A stretch of DNA of 64,000 nt from Pseudosporangium ferrugineum. Lineage in GTDB: Bacteria; Actinomycetota; Actinomycetes; Mycobacteriales; Micromonosporaceae. Of this stretch, positions 35,329 to 43,324 are shown in pieces. Each line of letters opens with the position of its first letter. The first letter of the stretch is position 1. Location: assembly GCF_003002065.1 (NCBI RefSeq), contig NZ_PVZG01000006.1, positions 124,001 to 188,000 of the forward strand. Direction: 5' to 3'. The position numbers were made by a program, and so were the translations under genes. The notes beneath the pieces were generated by a model. It saw nothing but the letters and a program-made list of their open reading frames with translations. It did no database searches and was not told the DNA's origin.

Positions 35329-38300
35329 GTGACCGAGTGGGAACCGGGTACGGACGCCGAAGTCGCGATGCGCAACGCCCTGCGCACCGACGACCAGGAG
35401 TCCTACTTCCGCATTCTCGCCGGCGTCGACCTGCTGCTGCCCGTATCGGCGGATGCCCTCGCGGGCCTCGCCCCGATGGGCTGGGGCACGTGGAGCACCG
35501 GTGGCCGTACGCACGTGCTCGCTTTCACGTCGCCGTCGGCGCTCCAGGCCTGCCTATCCGATTACTCCGGTTCCGCGCGGCGGGTCGCGTACTCGGAACT
35601 CGCCGAGACCTGGCCCAACCTCGAATGGTGGCTGGCGGTCAATCCCGGCCTCCCGATCGAAGGCTATCTGCCGGCCTGGTTCGTCGCCCAGCTCAGCCGC
35701 GGTGACCTGCGCCTTCCCAAGCGTGGCCCGGCCCGCGACGGCGCCGCGGGGACCGGCCGGATGAAGGATCTGCACGCGGCCGCGATGGCTGCGAACGCGG
35801 CCGCGGCACAGGACTACGCCTCGCCTGCCTCCGGCGGACCCGTCCCGGCGGAGTCGGTCTCGGGTGCGCCCGTCTCCGGCGCTTCCGGCTACGACACCGT
35901 CGGCGCCGGCGCGGCGTCCGGCGGCGGCTGGGGTGCGGGCGGCCCGGGTGCGGGCGGGTACGGCCAGGGCGTGGCGCCCGGTCTCGCGGCAGCCACGGGC
36001 CCCGTCGGCGCCGAGCGCGCACCGGCCGGCTTCGGAGCCCCTGGCGGCTCAGCGGCAGCGTCCTTCGGCAGCGGAGCCCCTGGCAGCGGTGCGGCTGCGG
36101 CCTTCGGCTCGGCTGGTGGCACGGCGGCCGGCCTCGGATCGGCTGGTGGCGGCGCGACCGGCCCCGGATCGGCTGGTGGCGGCGCGGCAGCGGCTTTCGG
36201 GTCAGCCGGCGGTGCGGCGGCCGGCTATGGGTCGTCCGGTGGCGGTGCGGCGGCGGCCTTCGGGTCGTCTGGTGGCGGTGCCGAGCGGGTCGCGGCCGGA
36301 GGTTTCGGCCAGGGGGCTTCCGCGGCGGGGGCGCGCTACGGCGACGGCGGCCCGGCTGATGCGTCGCCGGTCGGGCCGGGCGGGCTTCCCGTGCGTACGC
36401 CGGGGGCTGTTCTTCCCAGCGGCTTGCCTTCGCGGGTGCCGTCGACGCCTCCCGGGCTCGGGGCGCCGGGCGGTTCCTCCTCGTTCAGTGGCTTCACGAC
36501 CGGTGGGAGCGGGGCCGGCCGGTCGGGTGGACCCGGTTCCTACGGTGCCCAGGGTGAGGCGGGCCCGGGTGCCTCGCCGAGTGCCTTCGCCGGGGCGCCG
36601 AGCGTCCCCGGTAGCGGCACACCCGGCGGCAGCGCGCCCCACGACGCCCCGGCAACCGGCGCCGGCCTCACAAGCGCCGGTGCCCCCGGAAGCGGTGCCT
36701 CCAGCGCCGGCGCGCCCGCCGGTGCTCCCGGAAGCGTTGGGCCCGGCGGTGGTGCGGGCGGTCGTCGTGCCTCGGCTGCCGGCGTCGGTGGCGGGGCTCT
36801 CGCCGGCCGGGGACAGGGTCCGGGCTCGGCCGTTCCTTCGGGAAGTGCGCTCGATGCCCTCGTGAGCAGGTCCGGTGCGGCCGCTCCCGCCGGTGGCCCC
36901 AGTGCTCTGGACGCCCTCGGGAGCCGGTCCAGCGCGTCCACGCGGCCCGCCGAGACCCGGGATGCGAACGCCGAAGCGCTGCCCGAGTTGCCGCGGCCCG
37001 ATGCGCCGCTGCCGACACGTACGCCGTTGGCGCAGACTCCGCCGGTTCCGGGTCACATCCCGGCGCCCGGGACCGATTCCGGTGATGCCGGGCAGTCGGC
37101 GACCGCGCCGGCCGGGGAGCAGCAAGCGACAGCCGGCCAAGACGCAACATCGACGCCGAGGGCCGAGGGCGACGCTGAGCAGGCCGGGCCCGGGGGACTG
37201 CCGCGCCGGCAGGTCACGCCGCCCTCCGAGCGGCCGTCCTCGATGGCCGCGGCCGCTCAGGCCCTGGCCGCCAAGGGTGCCGCCGGTGCCTCGCCGGCCA
37301 AGGCGCCGGACGACCAGTCGATCGACACCGCCACGACCTCCACCGATCTGGCCGAGGGTGCGCCGCTGTCGTCGCGTGCCGGGGTTACCCGGCCGAGTCT
37401 CGCCCCGCCCGTCATTCCGGGCGCGGGGGGCGCGAACCGCACCAGCGGTCCCGTGCCGGAGCCGGCTTTCCGGCCGTCCGTTCCCGGTGGCCTGCCCACG
37501 CGGTCCGGCGGCCCGGGTGCGACCCGGCCCGGTGAGGAGCGGCCCGCGGCGGGCTATTCCGCGGACACCGAGCGCATCACGCTGCCCCAGGGCGGCCTAG
37601 CCGCGGCCCGTCCCGCCGCCGGCCAGGAAGCCGCGGCCCAGCCCGCCTCCGGGCAGGAAGCCGCGGCCCGGCCCGCCGCCGGCCGGGAGCAGGAGCAGCG
37701 GGCGCACGCCGAGCACTACCCCGCGGTCACCGAGCGCATCGTCGTCCCGCAGGCGGATCACGCCCCGGCCGAGGATGACTTCCTTCCCGCCAACGACGTC
37801 GAGCGGGATCTCTACCAGGCCACTCTCGATCACAGCACCGACTCCTTCCTCTCCACGCTGCTCCTCGCCACCGTGCTGGTGCCGGTCGCCGACAATTCGC
37901 GGCCGGGGAGTTCGCCGGGGGAGCCCGGGTTCGCGTTCCGCACCGAGGAGATGGACGGCGAGCGGTTCCTGGTCGTGTTCACGAGCCGGGACCGGCTGGG
38001 CGATCACTACGCCGAGCCCGCGCGTACGGTGGCGGTCCGGTTCGTCGAGCTGATCCGGAACTGGCCCGATCCGGCCTGGTCGTTCGCGGTCAATCCGGGG
38101 ACCGCGGTCGGGGCGAAGTATCCGGGGCCGCAGGTCATCGCGCTCGCGAACTGGGCGATCGAGGCCGGGCTCGGCGGCGACCCCGCCGAGGACGCGCCCG
38201 TCAGCAGCCCCGCCCTGCCGCAGCAGGCGGGGGAGGAAGCCCTGCCGACCACGATGCAGAAGGCCGTGCCCGCCGAGCAGATCGACTACTACCTCGAGCG

Positions 38301-38736
38301 GGGTTACGACCGCGTCGCCGGGTTCGTGCACCGGGCCGCCGAGGTCGAGCATCTGCGCAGCCCGGGCGAACTGTTCGCGGCGCTGGGCCTGCTCTACGAC
38401 GGGTCGCCCTACCAGGCCGACGCCAAGGAGGCCTTCGTGCTTCGCTGGCCGGCTTTCCGGCCCAGTCTCTACCGCATTCCGTACGGCGGGCAGAGCGAGC
38501 AGGCGCTGCGGGCCATGGACGGCTGGGTGATCGAGCGCCCGCCGTTCCGCGGCAACGGGTTCGCCCCGGGCGAGGGCAAGGACGTGATCGCCGAGTTCAA
38601 GGTGGACAGTGTCCGGCTCCCGCACGGCGCCGAGCTGTGGCGGCTGGACGCGGACGGCGGCGAGCAGATGATCGCGACGTTCGACTGCGACGCCCCGGTG
38701 TGGCGTCGCGTCGGCGAGGGGAACGGCGATGCGTGA
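35329..38736 (+). CDS. Giant SseB-like protein with two SseB domains and a low-complexity linker
   Basis: A 1135-residue protein. Residues 1 to about 135 form an SseB-type domain (RNALRTDDQESYFRILAGVDLLLPV, WPNLEWWLAVNPGLPIEGYLPAWFV). About 680 residues of Gly/Ala/Pro/Ser-rich linker follow, with internal repeats. A second SseB-like domain runs from about residue 823 (LYQATLDHSTDSFLSTLLLATVLVPV, WPDPAWSFAVNPGTAVGAKYPG). A further ~190-residue C-terminal region is unrecognised. GTG 35329 is 8 nt after AAGGGAG; GTG 35323 is too close. No signal peptide or membrane span is seen. SseB-domain proteins often accompany actinobacterial type VII genes. Confidence 0.8.
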   Translation: MTEWEPGTDAEVAMRNALRTDDQESYFRILAGVDLLLPVSADALAGLAPMGWGTWSTGGRTHVLAFTSPSALQACLSDYSGSARRVAYSELAETWPNLEWWLAVNPGLPIEGYLPAWFVAQLSRGDLRLPKRGPARDGAAGTGRMKDLHAAAMAANAAAAQDYASPASGGPVPAESVSGAPVSGASGYDTVGAGAASGGGWGAGGPGAGGYGQGVAPGLAAATGPVGAERAPAGFGAPGGSAAASFGSGAPGSGAAAAFGSAGGTAAGLGSAGGGATGPGSAGGGAAAAFGSAGGAAAGYGSSGGGAAAAFGSSGGGAERVAAGGFGQGASAAGARYGDGGPADASPVGPGGLPVRTPGAVLPSGLPSRVPSTPPGLGAPGGSSSFSGFTTGGSGAGRSGGPGSYGAQGEAGPGASPSAFAGAPSVPGSGTPGGSAPHDAPATGAGLTSAGAPGSGASSAGAPAGAPGSVGPGGGAGGRRASAAGVGGGALAGRGQGPGSAVPSGSALDALVSRSGAAAPAGGPSALDALGSRSSASTRPAETRDANAEALPELPRPDAPLPTRTPLAQTPPVPGHIPAPGTDSGDAGQSATAPAGEQQATAGQDATSTPRAEGDAEQAGPGGLPRRQVTPPSERPSSMAAAAQALAAKGAAGASPAKAPDDQSIDTATTSTDLAEGAPLSSRAGVTRPSLAPPVIPGAGGANRTSGPVPEPAFRPSVPGGLPTRSGGPGATRPGEERPAAGYSADTERITLPQGGLAAARPAAGQEAAAQPASGQEAAARPAAGREQEQRAHAEHYPAVTERIVVPQADHAPAEDDFLPANDVERDLYQATLDHSTDSFLSTLLLATVLVPVADNSRPGSSPGEPGFAFRTEEMDGERFLVVFTSRDRLGDHYAEPARTVAVRFVELIRNWPDPAWSFAVNPGTAVGAKYPGPQVIALANWAIEAGLGGDPAEDAPVSSPALPQQAGEEALPTTMQKAVPAEQIDYYLERGYDRVAGFVHRAAEVEHLRSPGELFAALGLLYDGSPYQADAKEAFVLRWPAFRPSLYRIPYGGQSEQALRAMDGWVIERPPFRGNGFAPGEGKDVIAEFKVDSVRLPHGAELWRLDADGGEQMIATFDCDAPVWRRVGEGNGDA

Positions 38737-39091
38737 CGGGTACGTCGTGACCTGGCAGGGGCGTGAGTACGACGCCGCGCCCGACGGGGAGAACGTGCGG
38801 GTCTACGCGCCCGAGGCCGGTGACGGGTTCGAGGAGGTGCGGCCCGGGCGCTACGTGCGGGTGCTGCGGCCCGGGGAGTTCACCGATCTCGTGTACGTGC
38901 GTACCACCTGCAACTGGCGCGGCGAGCCGTTCATCGTGCTCGCCGAGGCCGACAGCTGGTTGCGGGTGGAGTACACGGGCGGCCGGGCCCCGGTGGCGCA
39001 GTCGCTGGGCCTGGAAGAGTTCGACTTCGGGGTCTACCAGGGCTGGGCGCCGTCGCACGAGGTGTCGGAGCTCTACGAGCACCGGGTCTGA
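38729..39091 (+). CDS. Conserved-looking hypothetical protein, coupled to the SseB-like gene
   Basis: A 120-residue soluble protein that I do not recognise. It is rich in aromatic and acidic residues (MRDGYVVTWQGREYDAAPDG, EEFDFGVYQGWAPSHEV). ATG 38729 overlaps the end of the SseB-like gene by eight bases, so the two are translated together and are probably functional partners. Codon usage matches real genes. No membrane segment. Confidence 0.8.
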   Translation: MRDGYVVTWQGREYDAAPDGENVRVYAPEAGDGFEEVRPGRYVRVLRPGEFTDLVYVRTTCNWRGEPFIVLAEADSWLRVEYTGGRAPVAQSLGLEEFDFGVYQGWAPSHEVSELYEHRV

Positions 39092-39103
39092 CCGCCTCGC
39101 GGG

Positions 39104-40024
39104 TCAGGCCTTCAGCCAGCGGAGGATCTCGCCCGTCACCACGTCCGGGGCCTCCTGGTGCAGGAAGTGGCCCGCGTCCTCGATCAGGCGCCATTCGTAC
39201 GGGGCGATGACGTAGCGTCCCGAGCCCTGAGCCGTGCGGGGCAGGACGGCGGTGTCGAGCGCGCCGTGCATCTGGAGGGTCGGCGTGGTCAGCGGGCGCT
39301 GCATCAGCTTCACGAAGCGGTAGCCCTGGAGGCGCAGCGCCGAGCGGAACACCCACCGGTACGCCTCCAGCGCGCAGAACGCCGCCTGCGGGATCTGCAG
39401 CGCCTCCCGGCAGCGGGCCGCATATTGCGCGTATTCGGGCGTCTGCGTCCACGCTGGACCGCTCCAGCGCTCGATCAACTCGCCCACCAGGGCGGCGTCG
39501 TCGCGGGTGAGGACGTGCTCGTAGCGGGGGACCTGGAACCTGAGGGTCGGCGCCGTCGCCGCGATCTGGCCGCGAGGGTCGGCGAACAGGGCCGTTCGCA
39601 GCCGCAGCGGGTGGGCCGCGCCCAGGACCACGAGGCGGCTCACCATCTTGGGGTGGAACGCGGCCGCCGTCCAGCCGATCATGCCGCCCGCGCCGGCCCC
39701 GACGATCATCGCGGAGCGTTCGCCGAGGGCGCGGATCAGGCCGGTCACGTCGGCGGCCATGGTGTAGCCGTCGTAGCCGCGCGGGGGTTTGTCGCTGGCG
39801 CCGTAGCCGCGCAGGTCGATCGCGGCGGCGCGGAAACCGGCGTCGGCGATCCGGGGCAGCATGTCGTGCCACGCCCACCAGAACTCGGGGAAGCCGTGCA
39901 GCAGCAGCACGAGCGGCCCGGTGCCCATCTCGACGACGTGGAAGCGGCTGCCGTTGGCGCCGACGAAACGGTGGGTCCAGGGACCCTCCGTCAGGACGCA
40001 CGCCTCGTCCACCTGCGAAGTCAT
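39104..40024 (-). CDS. Alpha/beta-hydrolase fold protein (epoxide-hydrolase-like) lacking the nucleophile
   Basis: A 306-residue protein with the oxyanion motif HGFPEFWWAWHDMLP, the RGYGASDKP loop, an acid-like D in HGALDTAVLP and the catalytic-type His in EDAGHFLHQEAP. At the nucleophile elbow, where relatives have GHDWGG, it reads V-G-A-G-A-G-G, so the Asp/Ser is Gly. It may be non-hydrolytic or use another chemistry. ATG 40024. It converges with the 120-residue gene 12 bp away. Confidence 0.85.
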   Translation of the reverse strand: MTSQVDEACVLTEGPWTHRFVGANGSRFHVVEMGTGPLVLLLHGFPEFWWAWHDMLPRIADAGFRAAAIDLRGYGASDKPPRGYDGYTMAADVTGLIRALGERSAMIVGAGAGGMIGWTAAAFHPKMVSRLVVLGAAHPLRLRTALFADPRGQIAATAPTLRFQVPRYEHVLTRDDAALVGELIERWSGPAWTQTPEYAQYAARCREALQIPQAAFCALEAYRWVFRSALRLQGYRFVKLMQRPLTTPTLQMHGALDTAVLPRTAQGSGRYVIAPYEWRLIEDAGHFLHQEAPDVVTGEILRWLKA

Positions 40025-40126
40025 GCGAAACAGCGTACGGGCACCGGGCCACGTCCGGATATTCCGGTCACGCGCGCGCCATCAACGGTCACGGAGCGCA
40101 GTCGACGGCCGTGAGGACCGGGCGGG

Positions 40127-40642
40127 TCACGGGACTCGTTCGAGGGCTTTCAGGACGACCTGGGTGCCTTCGCCGCAGTCGATGCGCAGCTTGTTGGGGG
40201 TGACGCGGACCCGGACCCGGTCGCCCTTCTTCAGGGTGGTGCCGGCCGTGGAGTAGACCGCGTACGGCTTGCCGTCCCAGTCGGCGAAGCCGTAGCAGGG
40301 GCCGGTGCCGCCGCGGGTGATGAGGCCGTCGATCCAGCCGGGGCTGGGGATGAGGTCCGTCGGGGTCTTCGGGATGCCGCTGGGCCGCTTGGCACCCGGA
40401 GGCGCGCCGGTGCCCACGGAGTTGGGCGGGGGCGTGGCCCGGGTCCCGGAAACGGTGGGGTCGGCGCCGGCCGAGGGCTGGGACCCCGTGGGGGCGGCGC
40501 CGGCTGGGGGCTGGGACGCCGTGGCTGAGGCGCTGGGCGGGGCGGGCACGGAGATGCCGTTGTCCTCGGCCGGGTTGGATGAGCAGGCTGTCAGAAACCC
40601 CAGGAGCAGGGACGTTGCTGTGACCGTACGGAAAAAGGACAT
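40127..40642 (-). CDS. Putative lipoprotein with Pro/Ser/Ala-rich linker
   Basis: A 171-residue protein. A lipoprotein signal ends LGFLTAC with the acylated Cys at 20. A low-complexity stretch (Pro/Ala/Ser/Gly, residues about 28-85) follows, then a small globular end (GPCYGFADWDGKPYAVYSTAGTTLKKGDRVRVRV...LRIDCGEG) with two Cys that could form a disulfide. ATG 40642 has CGGAGGTGCC upstream. It follows the M6 protease terminator, so it is probably transcribed separately. Function unknown. Confidence 0.85.
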   Translation of the reverse strand: MSFFRTVTATSLLLGFLTACSSNPAEDNGISVPAPPSASATASQPPAGAAPTGSQPSAGADPTVSGTRATPPPNSVGTGAPPGAKRPSGIPKTPTDLIPSPGWIDGLITRGGTGPCYGFADWDGKPYAVYSTAGTTLKKGDRVRVRVTPNKLRIDCGEGTQVVLKALERVP

Positions 40643-40712
40643 GATGTGGCACCTCCGGTGAGTGAGACCCGGGGTTGACGCGGAAGGTTCCCACCCGGCG
40701 GGAGAAAAGGGC

Positions 40713-40742
40713 GGCGCCCGGGGGCCGAAGCCCCCGGGCGCC
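40713..40742 (-). terminator. Terminator of the downstream M6 protease gene
   Basis: Perfect 13-bp arms (40713-40725, 40730-40742) surround CGAA; on the minus strand CCC and TTTTCTCC follow. Confidence 0.88.
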
Positions 40743-40757
40743 AGGTGGTGCGGTGGT

Positions 40758-43139
40758 TCAGGAGATGCGGATCTTCATCGAGGTGCCGTTCTGCGACAGC
40801 ACCTTGATCTTCACGCCCACGGCGGGGAGCTTGACGCCCGCCCACGGGGTGTCGGCGTAGAAGTACTTCTTCTTGTCGTTGAACGTCGACTGCGCGGCCT
40901 GGCCCCGGATGTAGCTGGCCTTGCCGTTGATGTGCAGCGTGAACGAGTCGGCCTTGGTCAGGCTGAACGGGGCGTCGTACAGCTGGATGCGCGCCCGCCA
41001 CGGGACGCCCTCCAGGTTGTAGATCGGCTCCGGGTGGCTGTCGATGATCAGGTTACGGCCCGAGCCGGGGTGCTGGTTGACGTTGTTGTCCGGCACCGAC
41101 TGGTCGTTGTACGAGATCAGCAGACCCTGCTGGTACGCGAAGTGCTCGGCCCAGTCCGGCTTGGTGTTCGCCCAGCCGATGTTGTACGGGCCGGTCTTCA
41201 GGTACTTGTCGTACGACACGTAGCTGCGGTGACCCGCGATGTAGAAGTTGTCGTAGTCCGCCGTGGTGGTCTGGCCCACGACCTTGAAGCCGCCGAGCGT
41301 CCAGGCCGGGGTGGCCTCGGCGCCGTCGGTCGACGTGGCGGCGCCGTTCACCTTGATGGTGAGGTCGTCGCCGAAGAAGCCGCCCGCGGAGACGCCGCCG
41401 TCGGTCAGGTAGTGCAGGCGGACCTGCACCTTCTTGCCGGCGTACGCGTCGAGCGGGATGTGGATGTCCTTCCACGCGCCGCCGCTGGTGCCGCTGATGG
41501 CCGGCCGGCCGGGCTCGCCGCCGTCCGTGCCGAGCGGAGCGCCGTCGATGGTGCCGTCGACCGCGGTCCAGTTGGTGCCGTCCGTCGAGACCTCGAAGTA
41601 GAGGTAGTCGTAACCCTCTTCGATCGAGTAGCGGCCCTTCAGGTCCAGCGACGCGGAGGTGGCGCCGGTCAGGTCGACCGCCTTCGTCAGCGAGGTGTTG
41701 AGCTCGTCCTCGTTGCCGGAGAAGTACTGCTTGGTGCCGGCGAACGGGGCGCCGAGGTCGGTGGTGACCTTCTTGTCCGGCAGGACCACGACCACGCCCT
41801 GGGCCTTGGCCGAGTTGTACTCCTGCGGGCCGAGGTTCAGGGTCTTCTTCTGACCCGCGACCACGGTCTCGTAGTCGAGCCAGCCGAGCTGCAGCTTGTT
41901 CCAGGCGCCGAGGTCGCCGGGGCGGGTGCCGAGGGGCTCGCCCGCGCCGGAGAGACGGCTCTGGGCCATCAGCGTCCAGTACTCGCTGTTGTTGTTCGTG
42001 CCGCCGCTGGTGTCGTAGTCGTCCGGCAGGCCGAGGTCGTGGCCGTACTCGTGCGCGAACACGCTGAGGCCGCCGTTCTCGGGCTGCATGGTGTAGTCGG
42101 AGATCCAGACGCCGGTGTTGCCGATCTGGGTGCCGCCGTACTTGTTGTACGAGGGGCCGTCGACGCCGACCAGGTTCAGGTACGCGTTCCACCGGTGCGC
42201 CCAGATGGCGTCCTCACCCTGCTGCGGGTCGCCGTCGGACTGGTCGCCGCCGGCGTGGACGATCTGGAAGTGGTCGATGTAGCCGTCGGACTCGTTGAAG
42301 TTGCCGTCGCCGTCGTAGTCGTTGCGGTCCCACTGGTCGTACTGCTTGACCTCGGCGGCGATCTGCGCGTCGGTGCGGCCGGCGGCCTTGCGGTCGGCCA
42401 CCCACTTGGTGACGGCGTCGCGGACCAGGGCCCACGCGTTCGTGTCGGTGCAGGTGCCGTTGATGTCGCAGTCGCGACCGTAGCGGGCCTCGTTGTAGGG
42501 CACCTTCACCCAGTCCGAGACTTCACCCTCGACGCTGTAACGACCCGAGGACTGCGTCTCGTAGTAGGTCTTGAGCGACTCGACGCCCTTGCCCTTCGCG
42601 AAGTACATGTCCTCGTAGTGCTTTTTGTTGTAGTCCGCCTGCCAGACCGTGGTGTTGTCCTTGGTCCGGTCGGGGGCGGGAATCTTGTTGTGCAGCGGGC
42701 CCTCGAACGTGGTCGGGCCCGGCGTGTCCGGGTCGCTGTCGACGTCCGGGTAGTTCGGGTGCCGCTCGTTGCCGAACTCCGCCAGGATCACGAAGATCTT
42801 GTCCGTACGCTCGTTGCTGAGCTCGACGTACTGGTCCTGGCCGGCCGCCTTGACGGTGCGGTCGTTGAGGCCGCCGCCACGGGTCTTGCCGACCTTGGCG
42901 ACGGTGCTGCCACCCCGCCGCTGCGTCTTGATGTCGCCCTTGAGGATGCCGTTGATGGCCTGCTCACGCAGCTCGCGGCGCTTGTCCTCGACCGGGTTCG
43001 GCAGATCGTCCATGGCGGCCTTCTTGCTGGCCGCCGGCGCCGGCTCCACCGGAGGCGCCGCCTGGGCCACAGTCGGGAGGGAAATCCCCACACCGGTGAC
43101 CATCGCGGCACCGAGTAGTCCCACGACTACTTTGCGCAC
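40758..43139 (-). CDS. Secreted M6-family (immune inhibitor A-like) metalloprotease, copy 1
   Basis: A 793-residue secreted zinc protease. An N-terminal signal peptide (VRKVVVGLLGAAMVTGVGISLPTVAQAA) is followed by a propeptide-like region. The catalytic domain has H363-EYG-H367-DLGLPDDYDTSG (HExxHxxGxxxxD). The C-terminal half is beta-sandwich-like (GAWKDIHIPLDAYAGKKVQVRLHYLTDGG). Known relatives degrade host or environmental proteins. GTG 43139 follows GGAGGTACTA. It is a close tandem paralogue of the next gene, with the same length, the same motif position and a matching promoter. Confidence 0.92.
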   Translation of the reverse strand: MRKVVVGLLGAAMVTGVGISLPTVAQAAPPVEPAPAASKKAAMDDLPNPVEDKRRELREQAINGILKGDIKTQRRGGSTVAKVGKTRGGGLNDRTVKAAGQDQYVELSNERTDKIFVILAEFGNERHPNYPDVDSDPDTPGPTTFEGPLHNKIPAPDRTKDNTTVWQADYNKKHYEDMYFAKGKGVESLKTYYETQSSGRYSVEGEVSDWVKVPYNEARYGRDCDINGTCTDTNAWALVRDAVTKWVADRKAAGRTDAQIAAEVKQYDQWDRNDYDGDGNFNESDGYIDHFQIVHAGGDQSDGDPQQGEDAIWAHRWNAYLNLVGVDGPSYNKYGGTQIGNTGVWISDYTMQPENGGLSVFAHEYGHDLGLPDDYDTSGGTNNNSEYWTLMAQSRLSGAGEPLGTRPGDLGAWNKLQLGWLDYETVVAGQKKTLNLGPQEYNSAKAQGVVVVLPDKKVTTDLGAPFAGTKQYFSGNEDELNTSLTKAVDLTGATSASLDLKGRYSIEEGYDYLYFEVSTDGTNWTAVDGTIDGAPLGTDGGEPGRPAISGTSGGAWKDIHIPLDAYAGKKVQVRLHYLTDGGVSAGGFFGDDLTIKVNGAATSTDGAEATPAWTLGGFKVVGQTTTADYDNFYIAGHRSYVSYDKYLKTGPYNIGWANTKPDWAEHFAYQQGLLISYNDQSVPDNNVNQHPGSGRNLIIDSHPEPIYNLEGVPWRARIQLYDAPFSLTKADSFTLHINGKASYIRGQAAQSTFNDKKKYFYADTPWAGVKLPAVGVKIKVLSQNGTSMKIRIS

Positions 43140-43214
43140 TAGTACCTCCGTCGACGTGCCCGAAACGCTGGGTGCAGCGATCCGGCGTGCAACGACCCTG
43201 GGTTCAAGGCCTCC

Positions 43215-43229
43215 GTGAACGTATGCAAA
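43215..43229 (-). promoter_or_regulatory. Shared promoter element of M6 protease copy 1
   Basis: On the minus strand this reads TTTGCATACGTTCAC, identical to 45780-45794 before copy 2, and at nearly the same distance from the start (76 vs 77 bp). CATACG may be the -10; a TTCCAM -35-like box lies 15-16 bp upstream in both. Confidence 0.65.
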
Positions 43230-43277
43230 AAGAGAGATGCGTGGAAGTGTTCGGCGCGAATTCTTTACCGAAAAAGA

Positions 43278-43310
43278 AACGGCGCCCGGGGGGAAATCCC
43301 GGGCGCCGTT
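43278..43310 (-). terminator. Terminator of M6 protease copy 2
   Basis: 13-bp arms AACGGCGCCCGGG (43278-43290) and CCCGGGCGCCGTT (43298-43310); on the minus strand TTTCTTTTTC follows the stem. Confidence 0.92.
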
Positions 43311-43324
43311 CCCTATGTCCAGAT

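Noticed and set aside
40662..43118. An 818-codon + strand frame opposite the M6 protease
   Set aside because: Val/Asp/Arg-rich antisense frame; the protease has a zinc motif, signal peptide and ribosome site.
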